Positions 24,006 through 31,846 of a stretch of 64,000 nucleotides of DNA are shown one piece after another. A model generated the notes under the pieces. The model saw only the letters and a list, made by a program, of their open reading frames with translations, was not told the DNA's origin and did not search any database. Location of the stretch: NCBI RefSeq assembly GCF_030380735.1, contig NZ_JAUDRZ010000026.1, positions 434,001 to 498,000 on the forward strand, read 5' to 3'. This DNA comes from Rhizobium sp. S152. GTDB lineage: Bacteria > Pseudomonadota > Alphaproteobacteria > Rhizobiales > Rhizobiaceae. Position numbers and translations under genes: made by a program. Within the stretch, counting starts at the first letter, position 1. Each line of letters starts with the position of its first letter.

Positions 24006-25183
24006 CGCCACGCGATCTGGAACATCGCGCTTACCAGGTCGTCGTGCAGGTATGCGCCTGTGCCTCGTGGCAGCTTCAAGTCAACCTCCCGCATGTTCTG
24101 TGCTACGCAGAATACGGGTTTCTCGAGCGCTCGGGCGAAGCCAACCTCGAAGACGGTTCCTGGGCTGCTGCCGTTCAACAAGGCAAAAACGACATCACAG
24201 TCCCTGATGGCGGAGATGTCATGCTGAACTACGATGTCAGCGCTGCCGGGCCCTACGTCATGAATCGGGCTGAACACCGACATGCCGAGATCGCGGAGAT
24301 GATTCCGGACATCGTCGATGAGCATTCGTTGTCCGGTCTCTCGAAAAGGGCCCGCGAGATATACGTTCCCGCCTGTTCGGCGGGCCGGCTCGCGGTTAGT
24401 TGAAATCGCCTCGTTGGACAGCGGCAGAATTCGAGACTCGACGTACGCCGCGGTCGCCAAGCTTGCGATGTTGGCTGCTTCCGCGGGGTCCATTCGATCG
24501 ACCGCCCAAGCCTTCGTGAACGCCGCGACGAAGACGTCACCAGACCCGATCGTGAAGACGTTTGTCGTCTTGTACGCGGGCACGGCGGAGACCTTTCCCT
24601 CGTGGTAGACAGCCGCCCCGTTTAGTCCGTCTTTGATGATGACCACCTCAGCGCCATCACGATCCTGGAGTGTCTTCGCCGCTGCTGCCAGGTCAGCAGT
24701 CTCCGTCATCCGAAGTGCCTCTCCCTTGTTCGCGACGATGGCGAGATGAGCTGCTTGTGAACGCGACGCCGAGAAAGGCAAGACCTCGAAAGCCGACTGG
24801 GGATCATAAACGCAGTAGTCTGAAACCACTTCAGGGTCGCTTTCCAGCATTCCGAACTTGATGACGATCTTATTGCGTATTGGCGGGACTTTGACCGGCG
24901 CAAGCGGAAGCTGGGGAGTGATGGCAGGAACTGCCAACGAGTGCACATAGTCGAAGACAATGGGCTCAGGTCGATCAGTGACAAAAATCGAGACTCCGTA
25001 CTGCTCGAATATCGCAGCCGCGGAAATCTTCTCGCGACTGGAAAGTGCCGTGTGGAGTCGCAAAGTCAGCCCGGATGCGGCAAGTGCCATTGCCGCACGT
25101 CCAGCCGATCCAAACAATTCGTCCCAGTAAGGAAAGGCGCATTTTTCTCGGTAGACGCCGCCTACGATATCGACCGCGGTCAT
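24002..25183 (-). CDS. PfkB-like sugar/nucleoside kinase fused to nucleoside 2-deoxyribosyltransferase
   Basis: A 393-residue two-domain protein. The N-terminal about 275 residues are a PfkB-family kinase with the C-terminal anion-hole motif FTIGSGDVFVAAF (catalytic Asp in GSGD). After a short linker, residues about 297-393 are a nucleoside 2-deoxyribosyltransferase: VYLAGPFRETGQ, DCDVVFALLNG and the catalytic-Glu motif GTVFEVGFARA. The pair suggests base exchange on a (deoxy)nucleoside plus phosphorylation. NDT domains are related to TIR and SLOG domains used in immunity. The ATG at 25183 overlaps the upstream stop by four bases; the next gene also overlaps. Confidence 0.85.
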   Translation of the reverse strand: MTAVDIVGGVYREKCAFPYWDELFGSAGRAAMALAASGLTLRLHTALSSREKISAAAIFEQYGVSIFVTDRPEPIVFDYVHSLAVPAITPQLPLAPVKVPPIRNKIVIKFGMLESDPEVVSDYCVYDPQSAFEVLPFSASRSQAAHLAIVANKGEALRMTETADLAAAAKTLQDRDGAEVVIIKDGLNGAAVYHEGKVSAVPAYKTTNVFTIGSGDVFVAAFTKAWAVDRMDPAEAANIASLATAAYVESRILPLSNEAISTNREPARRTGGNVYLAGPFRETGQRMLIDDVRNHLRDLGMSVFSPIHDVGPGSADIVVQHDISAIRDCDVVFALLNGSSPGTVFEVGFARALEKPVFCVAQNMREVDLKLPRGTGAYLHDDLVSAMFQIAWR

Positions 25184-25581
25184 TGCGGATAAATCTCCAC
25201 CGTAACGAGCCCACCTTGAATCGATGTTACCCGCGCCTTGTAGACCTGCCCGAGAGCAATGCACTCGATGATGTCCGCAAGACGCGCGGACGTGATCGAG
25301 CCAGCGATCTGGCCCGACGATGTCATGACTACGACACGCGATGGCTGCGTCTGGTGATGGACGTCCAGCACCGCGCCAGCCTGTATCGTCGCGATTACGG
25401 TAGCATTCGGCGAACTAAGTCTGGTAATTTCGGTGAACAGGCAGGCGTTGCCTCCCCCTGCTCCACCTCCACCACCGCCGCCACCCGTATCGGAACCCGG
25501 CTCAATTAGCGTCGGCTTTCCAACGGTAGATGCGGGCCGCCAGTTCTTGTCCGAGCTATCGCTCGGTCCTCCTCCGGACAT
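25180..25581 (-). CDS. Gly-rich N-terminus hypothetical protein heading the QueC/PfkB-NDT operon
   Basis: A 133-residue protein. After the initiator Met it begins SGGGPSDSSD, has a run of eight glycines at about 33-40, and then a folded-looking C-terminal domain (about 47-133; strands such as VVVMTSSGQIAGSI and VYKARVTSIQGGLVTVEIYP). GAGGAG precedes the ATG. It is coupled to the PfkB-NDT gene by a four-base overlap. I recognise no family. A flexible glycine tail next to a QueC-like enzyme makes a modified or sensor protein possible. Confidence 0.7.
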   Translation of the reverse strand: MSGGGPSDSSDKNWRPASTVGKPTLIEPGSDTGGGGGGGGAGGGNACLFTEITRLSSPNATVIATIQAGAVLDVHHQTQPSRVVVMTSSGQIAGSITSARLADIIECIALGQVYKARVTSIQGGLVTVEIYPQ

Positions 25582-25639
25582 CTTTCAACTCCTCGCTTGC
25601 AGTCAGAGTCCAGCCGCTATGGCCCACCCCATGTGAAAT

Positions 25640-26014
25640 TCACTTCAAGATTATGGTTGCGGGATTTGGCTTGTGATCTTTATTCGCGCCATTCCCTGCG
25701 TCCACTGCAGCTCCGATTAGACCACCAGCGATGATGTTTCCCGCCATGGCATTGTTTCCTCCATTGCTCGCGACGGCGTCGACTTTTACGGAGCCGCTTT
25801 TGCTTCCGAGCTTCGCGGTGGCTGTGAACGCGGTCTTTCGCGGCACCTTGAGTTGGCATGGGGTCGCCGGGCAGCTCAAACCAATGTCGGTTGAAACCGC
25901 CGCACCTCACGGCACCGACTGGATTGTGACAAGTTCAGTTGTACCACGAGTGACGGAGGCACAGCTGGAAAGCGCCGCAACAAGTACGGACGCAATAATG
26001 CTCTGATATTTCAT
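25640..26014 (-). pseudogene. Lipoprotein gene with in-frame stop codon
   Basis: From the ATG at 26014 the frame encodes a lipoprotein signal (SVLVAALSSCAS; Cys about residue 18) and TRGTTELVTIQSVP, then a TGA, then continues in the same frame with GAAVSTDIGLSCPATPCQLK and a glycine-rich hydrophobic end (GNNAMAGNIIAGGLIGAAVD). Relatives of this lipoprotein family run straight through this point, so a single nonsense change is likely (a Cys or Trp codon). Either a pseudogene or a sequence error. Confidence 0.7.
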
Positions 26015-26532
26015 CGAAACCCCGATTGATTACTTACACGACATGAGTAATCACGTGATATCCAAGTTGCAACATCAAAAAGTGCACCTTAATGGTTTAT
26101 CAGCACAACTCTACTACGGTCCCGGTTGAAGAAGCATGCATTTATACATCGGACAAATGGGACTGCATCGATCTATTCAGTAAAGTCGACTGTGGAGATA
26201 TCGCTTGCCGTGAGCGTTGTGGGTGACAAAGAATCGGGCGCTGCCATCTGGGGCCAAGTTGATGCCGCAATATGCTCTCCAAGGCGAATAAAGGTTGGCC
26301 TCGGTGGGGCACGTAAAGCTTCACTACCAGTTGATCCGCGAGCGAGTTTTACTCTGATGACGGCGAGGTCGACATCACCTTGGTTCGGCGACTCGGTCAA
26401 GCTCACTTTCACCGATGGCGTCATCGGTCGGGCCTCGAACTTCCATGGCTCGCGTGAGTTGCATTTTTGCAACGACGAATCTGAATTGGATTTTGGTGTT
26501 ACATAATCGCGTTGTCGCACGTATATGCACCC
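26015..26532. other. Ambiguous region with overlapping frames on both strands
   Basis: A forward frame (26126-26506, 126 codons) and a reverse frame (26173-26679, 168 codons) overlap. Both have fairly good third-position GC in the middle, and neither has a clear ribosome binding site or a recognisable domain. At most one is real. The stretch also contains the promoter region for the operon at 26533 and for the reverse lipoprotein. Confidence 0.35.
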
Positions 26533-26943
26533 ATGACAGCATCTTGCGAAACGCCACCACGGAAAATCGGCATCTTCTGGTTCGTTCCGGCCGGTAAAAG
26601 CTATCAACTTATCTGCCTCGCGCACGAGGCCAGCCGCGTCCACACCATCGGTGGATTCAAGACAATTGAAGAAGGGCATGTCGACACCTGGGCAAAGGTG
26701 CAGAAGGTGAACCGCGCCCTACGGCCGTTCGGCTACGAGCACTTTCCAAGGGGGCGCGTTAACTGGCGAGAGGTCGATGGAGCATTTCTGCTCTTGGCCG
26801 ATCCCTCGATCTTCGACTGCGAACTTCATTCAGTGATCATTGAGCGTTGGAACCTGCAGGCGGAGAACGTGTACCTCATCCGCGACAGTCATTACCGGAC
26901 GAACCAGCTTCCAACATTCTTCAGCAGAGGGGGACTTGCATGA
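26533..26943 (+). CDS. Hypothetical protein heading the MBL/PD-(D/E)XK operon
   Basis: A 136-residue soluble protein, mixed alpha/beta: KIGIFWFVPAGKSYQLICLA at the start, NRALRPFGYEHFPRGRVNWR in the middle and ENVYLIRDSHYR near the end. It overlaps the next ATG by four bases (ATGA), so it is translationally coupled to the metallo-hydrolase. I do not recognise it. The ATG at 26533 is chosen over 26512 because the residues before it look non-coding. Confidence 0.65.
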   Translation: MTASCETPPRKIGIFWFVPAGKSYQLICLAHEASRVHTIGGFKTIEEGHVDTWAKVQKVNRALRPFGYEHFPRGRVNWREVDGAFLLLADPSIFDCELHSVIIERWNLQAENVYLIRDSHYRTNQLPTFFSRGGLA

Positions 26944-28199
26944 ACGATGGGTTGCAAATCTGCATTCATAGAGGGACCAATCAGATTGGCGGTAGCTGCG
27001 TCGAGCTGCAGTATGCTGGAAAACGTATCGTGGTGGACTTGGGGCTGCCTCTGGACGCAGAATTGGAGGCGACCGACCTTCCAGACATTCCTTCCATTCA
27101 CAGCGATGACGGCTCGCTGCTTGGCTTCTTGCTGAGTCACGGGCATCGCGATCACTGGGGACTGCTGCCAAAGCTGCCTCCGGCTATCAACGTACACCTC
27201 GGCCGTAAGACGCTGTCCATCATGACGGCTGCGGCTCCCTTTATTCCTGGCGGTTATGCTCCAGTGGCCTCCGTGACATACTCGGACGGGCAGCAGTTCG
27301 AATTGGGACCGTTCAAGATCACGCCCTATTTGATGGATCACTCTGGGTTCGACGCATATGGCTTCCTTATCGAGGTAGGTGGCAAGCGGGTTTACTACTC
27401 GGGCGATATCCGGGGACACGGTCGCAAGGCCGCACTCTTCGAGCGCTTCATCAAGTCACCCCCCAGCGCCATCGATGTCCTCCTAATGGAAGGATCAAGC
27501 CTCGGTCGCCTGCAAGCTGGGGAGCGTTTCGAAACCGAGGCCGAAATCGAAAACCGTCTCCTCGACGTCATGAAGACCGCTAGCGGCATGGTTCTGGTGG
27601 CATGCTCCGCCCAGAACATCGACAGGGTGGTTAGCGTCTATAGAGCCGCGAAGCGTTCCGGCCGACAGTTGTTGGTTGATGCCTACGCAGCTGAGGTCCT
27701 GAAGGCTACCGACACGAAGTCGATCCCCAAGCCAACTGAGGAGTGGAGCGATGTCAAAGTCTACATCCCGCAGGCACAGCGCCGCTTTCTTAAAGAGAAG
27801 AACATCGCTTCGCTGGTCGATGCCTATAAAGGACGGCGGGTCTTCCCCGAGGCGTTGCGGAGCGAGGCGGCTCGTAGCGTGATGATCATCCGACCCTGGA
27901 TGCTGCGCGATCTGGAACGTGCAGGGGCGCTCGACGAAGCGACAGCTGTCTGGTCGCAGTGGGATGGTTATCTGAAAGACGAGACTGGGACCAGGTTCGT
28001 CGAAGCCTGCGCCGCATCCTCTATTCGCTTCGAGATCATTCACACATCCGGTCACGCCGATCCACACGACCTGAAGCGCTTCTCCGAAGCCGTGAGCCCC
28101 ATGAAGCTTGTTCCGATCCATACGTTCCATCCGGAGCAGTTTGACGGCCTGTTCGCCAACGTCGTTCGCTCCAGCGACGGCGAGTGGTTCAACGCATAA
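26940..28199 (+). CDS. Metallo-beta-lactamase fold hydrolase, RNase J/beta-CASP-like
   Basis: A 419-residue protein with the metal motif LLSHGHRDHWG (H67, H69, D71, H72), later YLMDHSGFDAYGF, and YYSGDIRGHGRK supplying a metal Asp. The C-terminal HTSGHADPHDL and VPIHTFHPEQF resemble the end of RNase J and beta-CASP nucleases, and the residues between fit a beta-CASP cap. It is therefore probably a nuclease acting on RNA or DNA. It sits between an unknown protein and a PD-(D/E)XK nuclease in one operon, which points to a defence or nucleic-acid processing role rather than housekeeping RNase J (shorter here and lacking the usual C-terminal domain). Confidence 0.8.
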   Translation: MNDGLQICIHRGTNQIGGSCVELQYAGKRIVVDLGLPLDAELEATDLPDIPSIHSDDGSLLGFLLSHGHRDHWGLLPKLPPAINVHLGRKTLSIMTAAAPFIPGGYAPVASVTYSDGQQFELGPFKITPYLMDHSGFDAYGFLIEVGGKRVYYSGDIRGHGRKAALFERFIKSPPSAIDVLLMEGSSLGRLQAGERFETEAEIENRLLDVMKTASGMVLVACSAQNIDRVVSVYRAAKRSGRQLLVDAYAAEVLKATDTKSIPKPTEEWSDVKVYIPQAQRRFLKEKNIASLVDAYKGRRVFPEALRSEAARSVMIIRPWMLRDLERAGALDEATAVWSQWDGYLKDETGTRFVEACAASSIRFEIIHTSGHADPHDLKRFSEAVSPMKLVPIHTFHPEQFDGLFANVVRSSDGEWFNA

Positions 28200-28221
28200 T
28201 CCATTGAGAGAGGGAGTTATA

Positions 28222-29181
28222 ATGGACGTTACAATCAAACCGTTCGCCCGACACATCAGCGACAAACAGATGGAGCTTTTCAAGGCGACAGCGGCACACC
28301 CAGAGGGGGGATGGCTTCGCGAGGCGCTGGCAGACCCCGACCTGTTTTTCGGCCTTCGAGACGGACGCGTAGACGTCTACTTTCGCGGACAGGTTATTTA
28401 TTCCATCGAGATTGGCACTGAGAAGCTCGCGACTTTCACGCACGTGAAGTATCTCGTTCTCGACGGGCCTGCCCCCTACATCAAGATGCAGGACGGAACC
28501 TTCACCTACAAGCATGCCCATTTGCACGACGTCTACCGTGACGGCGTTTCGCTCGGGCAGATCAAGTCTGCTGCAAAAGCATATGCTGGGGCGGAAAGCA
28601 AAGGCATCTATAAGGCGATCAAACGCGACCCGTCCGTAATCGACGTCGAGATCGCCTTTACTCGCAGCAACGATATTGCGGAGCATAGTTCTCAGGAGCA
28701 GGAACGCACCCAGGATCGGGTCGACATGGTTCGACTTACTCCGGCCCGTGACGGCTACGATCTCATCTTTTGGGAGGCCAAGGATTACAGCAACAAGGAC
28801 TTATTCAACGACAACATTTTCAATCAACTGGCAGCGTACGCTAGGCAGCTGGGTAGGAGGGCGAGTGAACTGAATACCGCCTATCGCAGGGTCTGCCAGT
28901 TCCATCTCGACCTTGATGGTCTGCGGAAAAGTCTGGGCTTCCAAGGGGCGTCGGCCGCCCAGTTCGATATGTTCACAGATGTTGCCGGAGACCGTCGCCC
29001 GCTGCGCATCATAACCGAACCAAGTCTTTTCGTTTTCGGATTTGACAACGACCAGAAAAACGGGCGCTGGAAGGTCCGGAAGAAGTCAATTGAAGCGGTC
29101 ATTGGTAGCGATCGCCTCAGGGCCGTCGGGAACCCTAAGGACGGGCTTGGGTCAACGGGCAAGAGCCGGGAAAGCAATTGA
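28222..29181 (+). CDS. PD-(D/E)XK nuclease-like protein
   Basis: A 319-residue protein. The central region RVDMVRL (Asp about 168) followed by YDLIFWEAKDYSNKDL (Glu 185 and Lys 187) fits the D...ExK active site of the restriction-like nuclease fold. The N-terminal part (about 1-160) has VKYLVLDG and YIKMQDGTFTYKH; its role is unknown. GGGAG precedes the ATG at 28222, 22 bases after the metallo-hydrolase stop, and the next ATG overlaps the stop. Nuclease activity is inferred from the motif alone. Confidence 0.7.
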   Translation: MDVTIKPFARHISDKQMELFKATAAHPEGGWLREALADPDLFFGLRDGRVDVYFRGQVIYSIEIGTEKLATFTHVKYLVLDGPAPYIKMQDGTFTYKHAHLHDVYRDGVSLGQIKSAAKAYAGAESKGIYKAIKRDPSVIDVEIAFTRSNDIAEHSSQEQERTQDRVDMVRLTPARDGYDLIFWEAKDYSNKDLFNDNIFNQLAAYARQLGRRASELNTAYRRVCQFHLDLDGLRKSLGFQGASAAQFDMFTDVAGDRRPLRIITEPSLFVFGFDNDQKNGRWKVRKKSIEAVIGSDRLRAVGNPKDGLGSTGKSRESN

Positions 29182-29387
29182 TGGCAATATCAAACGCGGT
29201 TCAGAAGGGACACTACATATACGTCTACGACGAACGCGGTCGGTCGATCTTCGAGAAGCCCGCTGGCAATGGTCCAAAAGACGGTTTGGTCGGCTTCACC
29301 GGCTCCTCGGTGAGCATCAGGCGAGGAGCTAACATCTACACCTACGACGACCGCGGCCGCTACATGTTCGAGAAGCACGCGTACTGA
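29181..29387 (+). CDS. Small two-repeat protein (Y-x-YD-x-RGR-x-x-FEK)
   Basis: A 68-residue protein containing the same unit twice: HYIYVYDERGRSIFEKPAG and NIYTYDDRGRYMFEKHA, separated by a glycine-rich linker with GFTGSSVSIRRG. Each unit looks like a strand-turn-strand hairpin. The ATG overlaps the nuclease stop (TGATG). It may be a structural, antitoxin-like or tag-like partner of the nucleases. I recognise no family. Confidence 0.65.
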   Translation: MAISNAVQKGHYIYVYDERGRSIFEKPAGNGPKDGLVGFTGSSVSIRRGANIYTYDDRGRYMFEKHAY

Positions 29388-29400
29388 CACGGAGAGCGGC

Positions 29401-29622
29401 ATGGCGAGATCGCGAAAGAAGGTGCCCTATGTCGGAGCCTGCGCCGACAGTGATCGGCCCAGCAAGAGGCGGGCCCACCACCAAGAACGCCACGCCGTAA
29501 GAAACGCGTTGAAGCGGGAAGAAGACATTCCCGCTTCGAAGGCATTCGGCGATCCTTGGAACGGTGACAAAGACGGGAAGGTTTGGCTGGGTTTTGATAA
29601 CCCCAAAGACCTAAGAAAATAG
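29401..29622 (+). CDS. Small basic hypothetical protein
   Basis: A 73-residue, strongly basic protein (ARSRKKVPYVGACADSDRPS, KRRAHHQERHAVRNALKREE) with an acidic/aromatic tail. GGAGAG precedes the ATG, 13 bases after the previous stop, so it ends the five-gene operon. Its charge suggests nucleic acid binding. Unknown family. Confidence 0.6.
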   Translation: MARSRKKVPYVGACADSDRPSKRRAHHQERHAVRNALKREEDIPASKAFGDPWNGDKDGKVWLGFDNPKDLRK

Positions 29623-30306
29623 CTCTCACTTGGTGGCTACTGCTCTCAGCCGATCTGGCCGACCCGGCGGTCGCTCTCAATCGTGCCATGAGCCAAATCT
29701 CCGACCATATGCTTGATCCGCAGACCTCGAAATAGTTGCCGAGATGGTTCTTCGACACGAACCCATCGTCGGGAAAACACTTCAGGTGACGGACGAAACA
29801 GGCGTTGTGATTACTCTCATACCCTTCGCGTCTGTGTTGCGTCTCGACTGTTGAGGTCTCCTGCACCTTCAACATCCCGATCATCGACGCGCGCACGTTG
29901 CTGCGAGCAGAGCCGTGGTCTCTCCAAATGGCCGGAACGGACGCTGGGACCTGTGGAGAAACGGTCCAGGATGACGCGGTTCGCCAAGCGAAGCGGGCAT
30001 ACCTTGTTTAGTGTCGCCCGGCCAGTGGGCGATTTTCGCTATTTCAAAGATGCTAAGGGCCCGTTTTCGAGAGGCTTGCCCCGGTAGCCAGCTTGCTTGA
30101 GGACACTTGTCATCCCCGTCTTTCCGTCATCATCCGCACGTTTTCGATGACACACTGCCCTCTACGTCATTTAGGTACATCATCGAAGCGCTACGCCAGT
30201 TAACGATCGGCCGGCTAGATGACTGCACACACACAATGATGTCCGAAGAGCGCTCCGGGACGAAAAATGTTGGCGACACTCTTGGGGCCAAGTGACCCCA
30301 AAAAGC
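29623..30306. other. Intergenic with gene remnants
   Basis: No intact gene. A forward frame ending at 29854 reads EMVLRHEPIVGKTLQVTDET then GVVITLIPFASVLRL, like the C-terminus of a small rhizobial protein (DUF6894-like at best), with no upstream part in frame. Other frames carry short protein-like pieces. It is probably decayed DNA behind the nuclease operon. Confidence 0.35.
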
Positions 30307-30540
30307 CTAGTGTATGGCGATTGACGTCGGTGCGTTGCAATGGACGGCCATGCGCCCGACGAATGTTTCGATAAGTGCGGACGTGATCGCTTGTATTGTC
30401 ACGATCCCACGATTGTAAAAATCGATCCCAGCCGCACCGAGAATCTCGGTCGCGCTGTCGTCCGGTGTCACGTCGTAGTATTCGAACCAGTTCCTGACAG
30501 CTTCCGAGACCACTGAAACCGCAGGTTCGCTATCCACCAT
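30307..30540 (-). CDS. Small hypothetical protein downstream of the HTH gene
   Basis: A 77-residue soluble protein (SVVSEAVRNWFEYYDVTPDD, then SATEILGAAGIDFYNRGIVT). It starts 13 bases after the HTH gene stop and is probably co-transcribed from the stress promoter at 30805. The frame is open to 30705, but the ATG at 30540 with AAGGG upstream fits the operon spacing. Function unknown. Confidence 0.65.
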   Translation of the reverse strand: MVDSEPAVSVVSEAVRNWFEYYDVTPDDSATEILGAAGIDFYNRGIVTIQAITSALIETFVGRMAVHCNAPTSIAIH

Positions 30541-30553
30541 GACGCGCGATCCC

Positions 30554-30778
30554 TTAGCGTGGGAATGAATGCGAACGAGGAAGTCCCACCGCAGCCGCGA
30601 CGCGCGCCAGTTTGCGAGAATCCATGTCCTGCGCGGCCTCAATCGCTTCGATTTCGTCGACGGTGAGACCACAGGTTTCGGCGACATCTTCCAGCGAGTA
30701 GCCACGCGCAGCGCGAGCCTTTCTGAGGTCTGCCGCCACCCCTGCCCCCAACCTTTCAGTGCTAATGATCACGTTCAT
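30554..30778 (-). CDS. XRE-type helix-turn-helix protein
   Basis: A 74-residue protein with an XRE/Cro helix-turn-helix: ADLRKARAARGYSLEDVAET followed by CGLTVDEIEAIEAA. A perfect GGAGG precedes the ATG at 30778; the longer frame to 30835 enters the promoter. A perfect EcfG promoter reads into it, back to back with the Ku promoter, so it is a candidate regulator of the NHEJ genes or an independent stress gene. Confidence 0.82.
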   Translation of the reverse strand: MNVIISTERLGAGVAADLRKARAARGYSLEDVAETCGLTVDEIEAIEAAQDMDSRKLARVAAAVGLPRSHSFPR

Positions 30779-30804
30779 TTTGACCTCCATGCGTTTGGCG
30801 CGAG

Positions 30805-30829
30805 AACGCCGGAAACAGCAACGAGTTCC
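30805..30829 (-). promoter_or_regulatory. EcfG/RpoE2-type promoter of the HTH operon
   Basis: Reverse strand GGAAC (30825-30829), 16 bases, CGTT (30805-30808): a perfect match 26 bases before the HTH start codon. Confidence 0.72.
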
Positions 30830-30867
30830 GTCCATTCAGGCCCGGCAAAAACGATTCGTTTTGATTC

Positions 30868-30892
30868 GGAACGAATCGCCTCCGTAACGATT
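30868..30892 (+). promoter_or_regulatory. EcfG/RpoE2-type promoter of the Ku operon
   Basis: GGAAC (30868-30872), 18 bases, TT (30891-30892). It lies 34 bases before the first Ku start and shares an 18-base -35 region with the DUF982 promoter at 7846-7870. Confidence 0.6.
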
Positions 30893-30926
30893 GATTCGCG
30901 ACTCTATAGCAGAGGAGTAATGCGTC

Positions 30927-31835
30927 ATGACGACTGGTCATCGTGCTCAATGGAAGGGTTTCATCAAATTCGGCGAGGTGTCATTCGGAGTGGCACTCTA
31001 TACCGCTGCGTCGACATCGGACCGCATCACGTTCAACACGATAAACAAAGCGACGGGAAATCGCGTCAATCGTGTTTTCGTCGACAGCGAGACCGAAGAG
31101 CTTGTGCCCAAAGAGGGCCAGACCAAAGGCTTTGAGATCGACAACGGCCAGTACATCATCATCGACCCCGAAGAAGTCGCCGCGACGGTCCCTGAGAGCA
31201 ACAAGACGCTGGAAGTCGAGGCATTCATCCCGTGCTCCGACGTCGACGACGTCTATTTCGATAAGCCCTACTACCTGACGCCAGACAAGATGGGAGGGGA
31301 AGGGTTTGCGGCGCTACGCGATGGCATGAAGAAGTCGAAGGTGGCAGCGATCGCAAGGACTATCCTTTTTCGTCGAATGCGAACCGTCCTCATCCGCCCC
31401 CACGGGCGGGGGTTGATCGCCACGACGATGAACTACGATTACGAGGTCAGGTCATCCAAGAAGGCGTTTGAAGAGATGCCGAAGATCAAGGTCGAAGGCG
31501 AAATGCTCGACCTGGCAAAACACATCATCGCCACGAAGAAGGGTGAGTTCGATCCTTCAGCATTCGAGGACCGCTACGAGGCGGCACTTGCCGAGCTTGT
31601 GAAAGCCAAACTCGAAGGCAAATCGCTTCCCAAGCCCAAGAAGGTGGAGGTTTCCAAACCGAACGACCTGCTTGCTGCCCTTCGCGAGAGCGCCGGACTT
31701 ACGAAGGCGGCTGCCGATAAGCCCAAACGCACCGCTGCAAACGCCAACGCAGGCACAGGCCGCCAGCTGGCCGCGCGCAGAGGGACTTCCAAGGTGGCCG
31801 CGTCGAAAGCCGCGCCGCAACGAAAGGCCAGCTAA
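30927..31835 (+). CDS. ku: Bacterial Ku protein (NHEJ), first of two
   Basis: A 302-residue Ku. The core is typical: WKGFIKFGEVSFGVALYTA, FNTINKATGNRV, a KGFEIDNGQYI region and YYLTPDK. A long lysine- and alanine-rich C-terminal tail follows from about 240. Ku rings bind DNA double-strand ends and recruit LigD. GAGGAG precedes the ATG. A second Ku gene follows after 11 bases; together they resemble the ku3-ku4 pair of Sinorhizobium meliloti, thought to work as a heterodimer. The stress promoter fits reports of RpoE2-linked NHEJ in that species (from memory). Confidence 0.92.
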   Translation: MTTGHRAQWKGFIKFGEVSFGVALYTAASTSDRITFNTINKATGNRVNRVFVDSETEELVPKEGQTKGFEIDNGQYIIIDPEEVAATVPESNKTLEVEAFIPCSDVDDVYFDKPYYLTPDKMGGEGFAALRDGMKKSKVAAIARTILFRRMRTVLIRPHGRGLIATTMNYDYEVRSSKKAFEEMPKIKVEGEMLDLAKHIIATKKGEFDPSAFEDRYEAALAELVKAKLEGKSLPKPKKVEVSKPNDLLAALRESAGLTKAAADKPKRTAANANAGTGRQLAARRGTSKVAASKAAPQRKAS

Positions 31836-31846
31836 GGACAATTGCC

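Noticed and set aside
29360..29896. Reverse open frame that might be a transposase fragment
   Set aside because: No DDE motif or known IS similarity could be recognised, and it overlaps the end of the forward operon.
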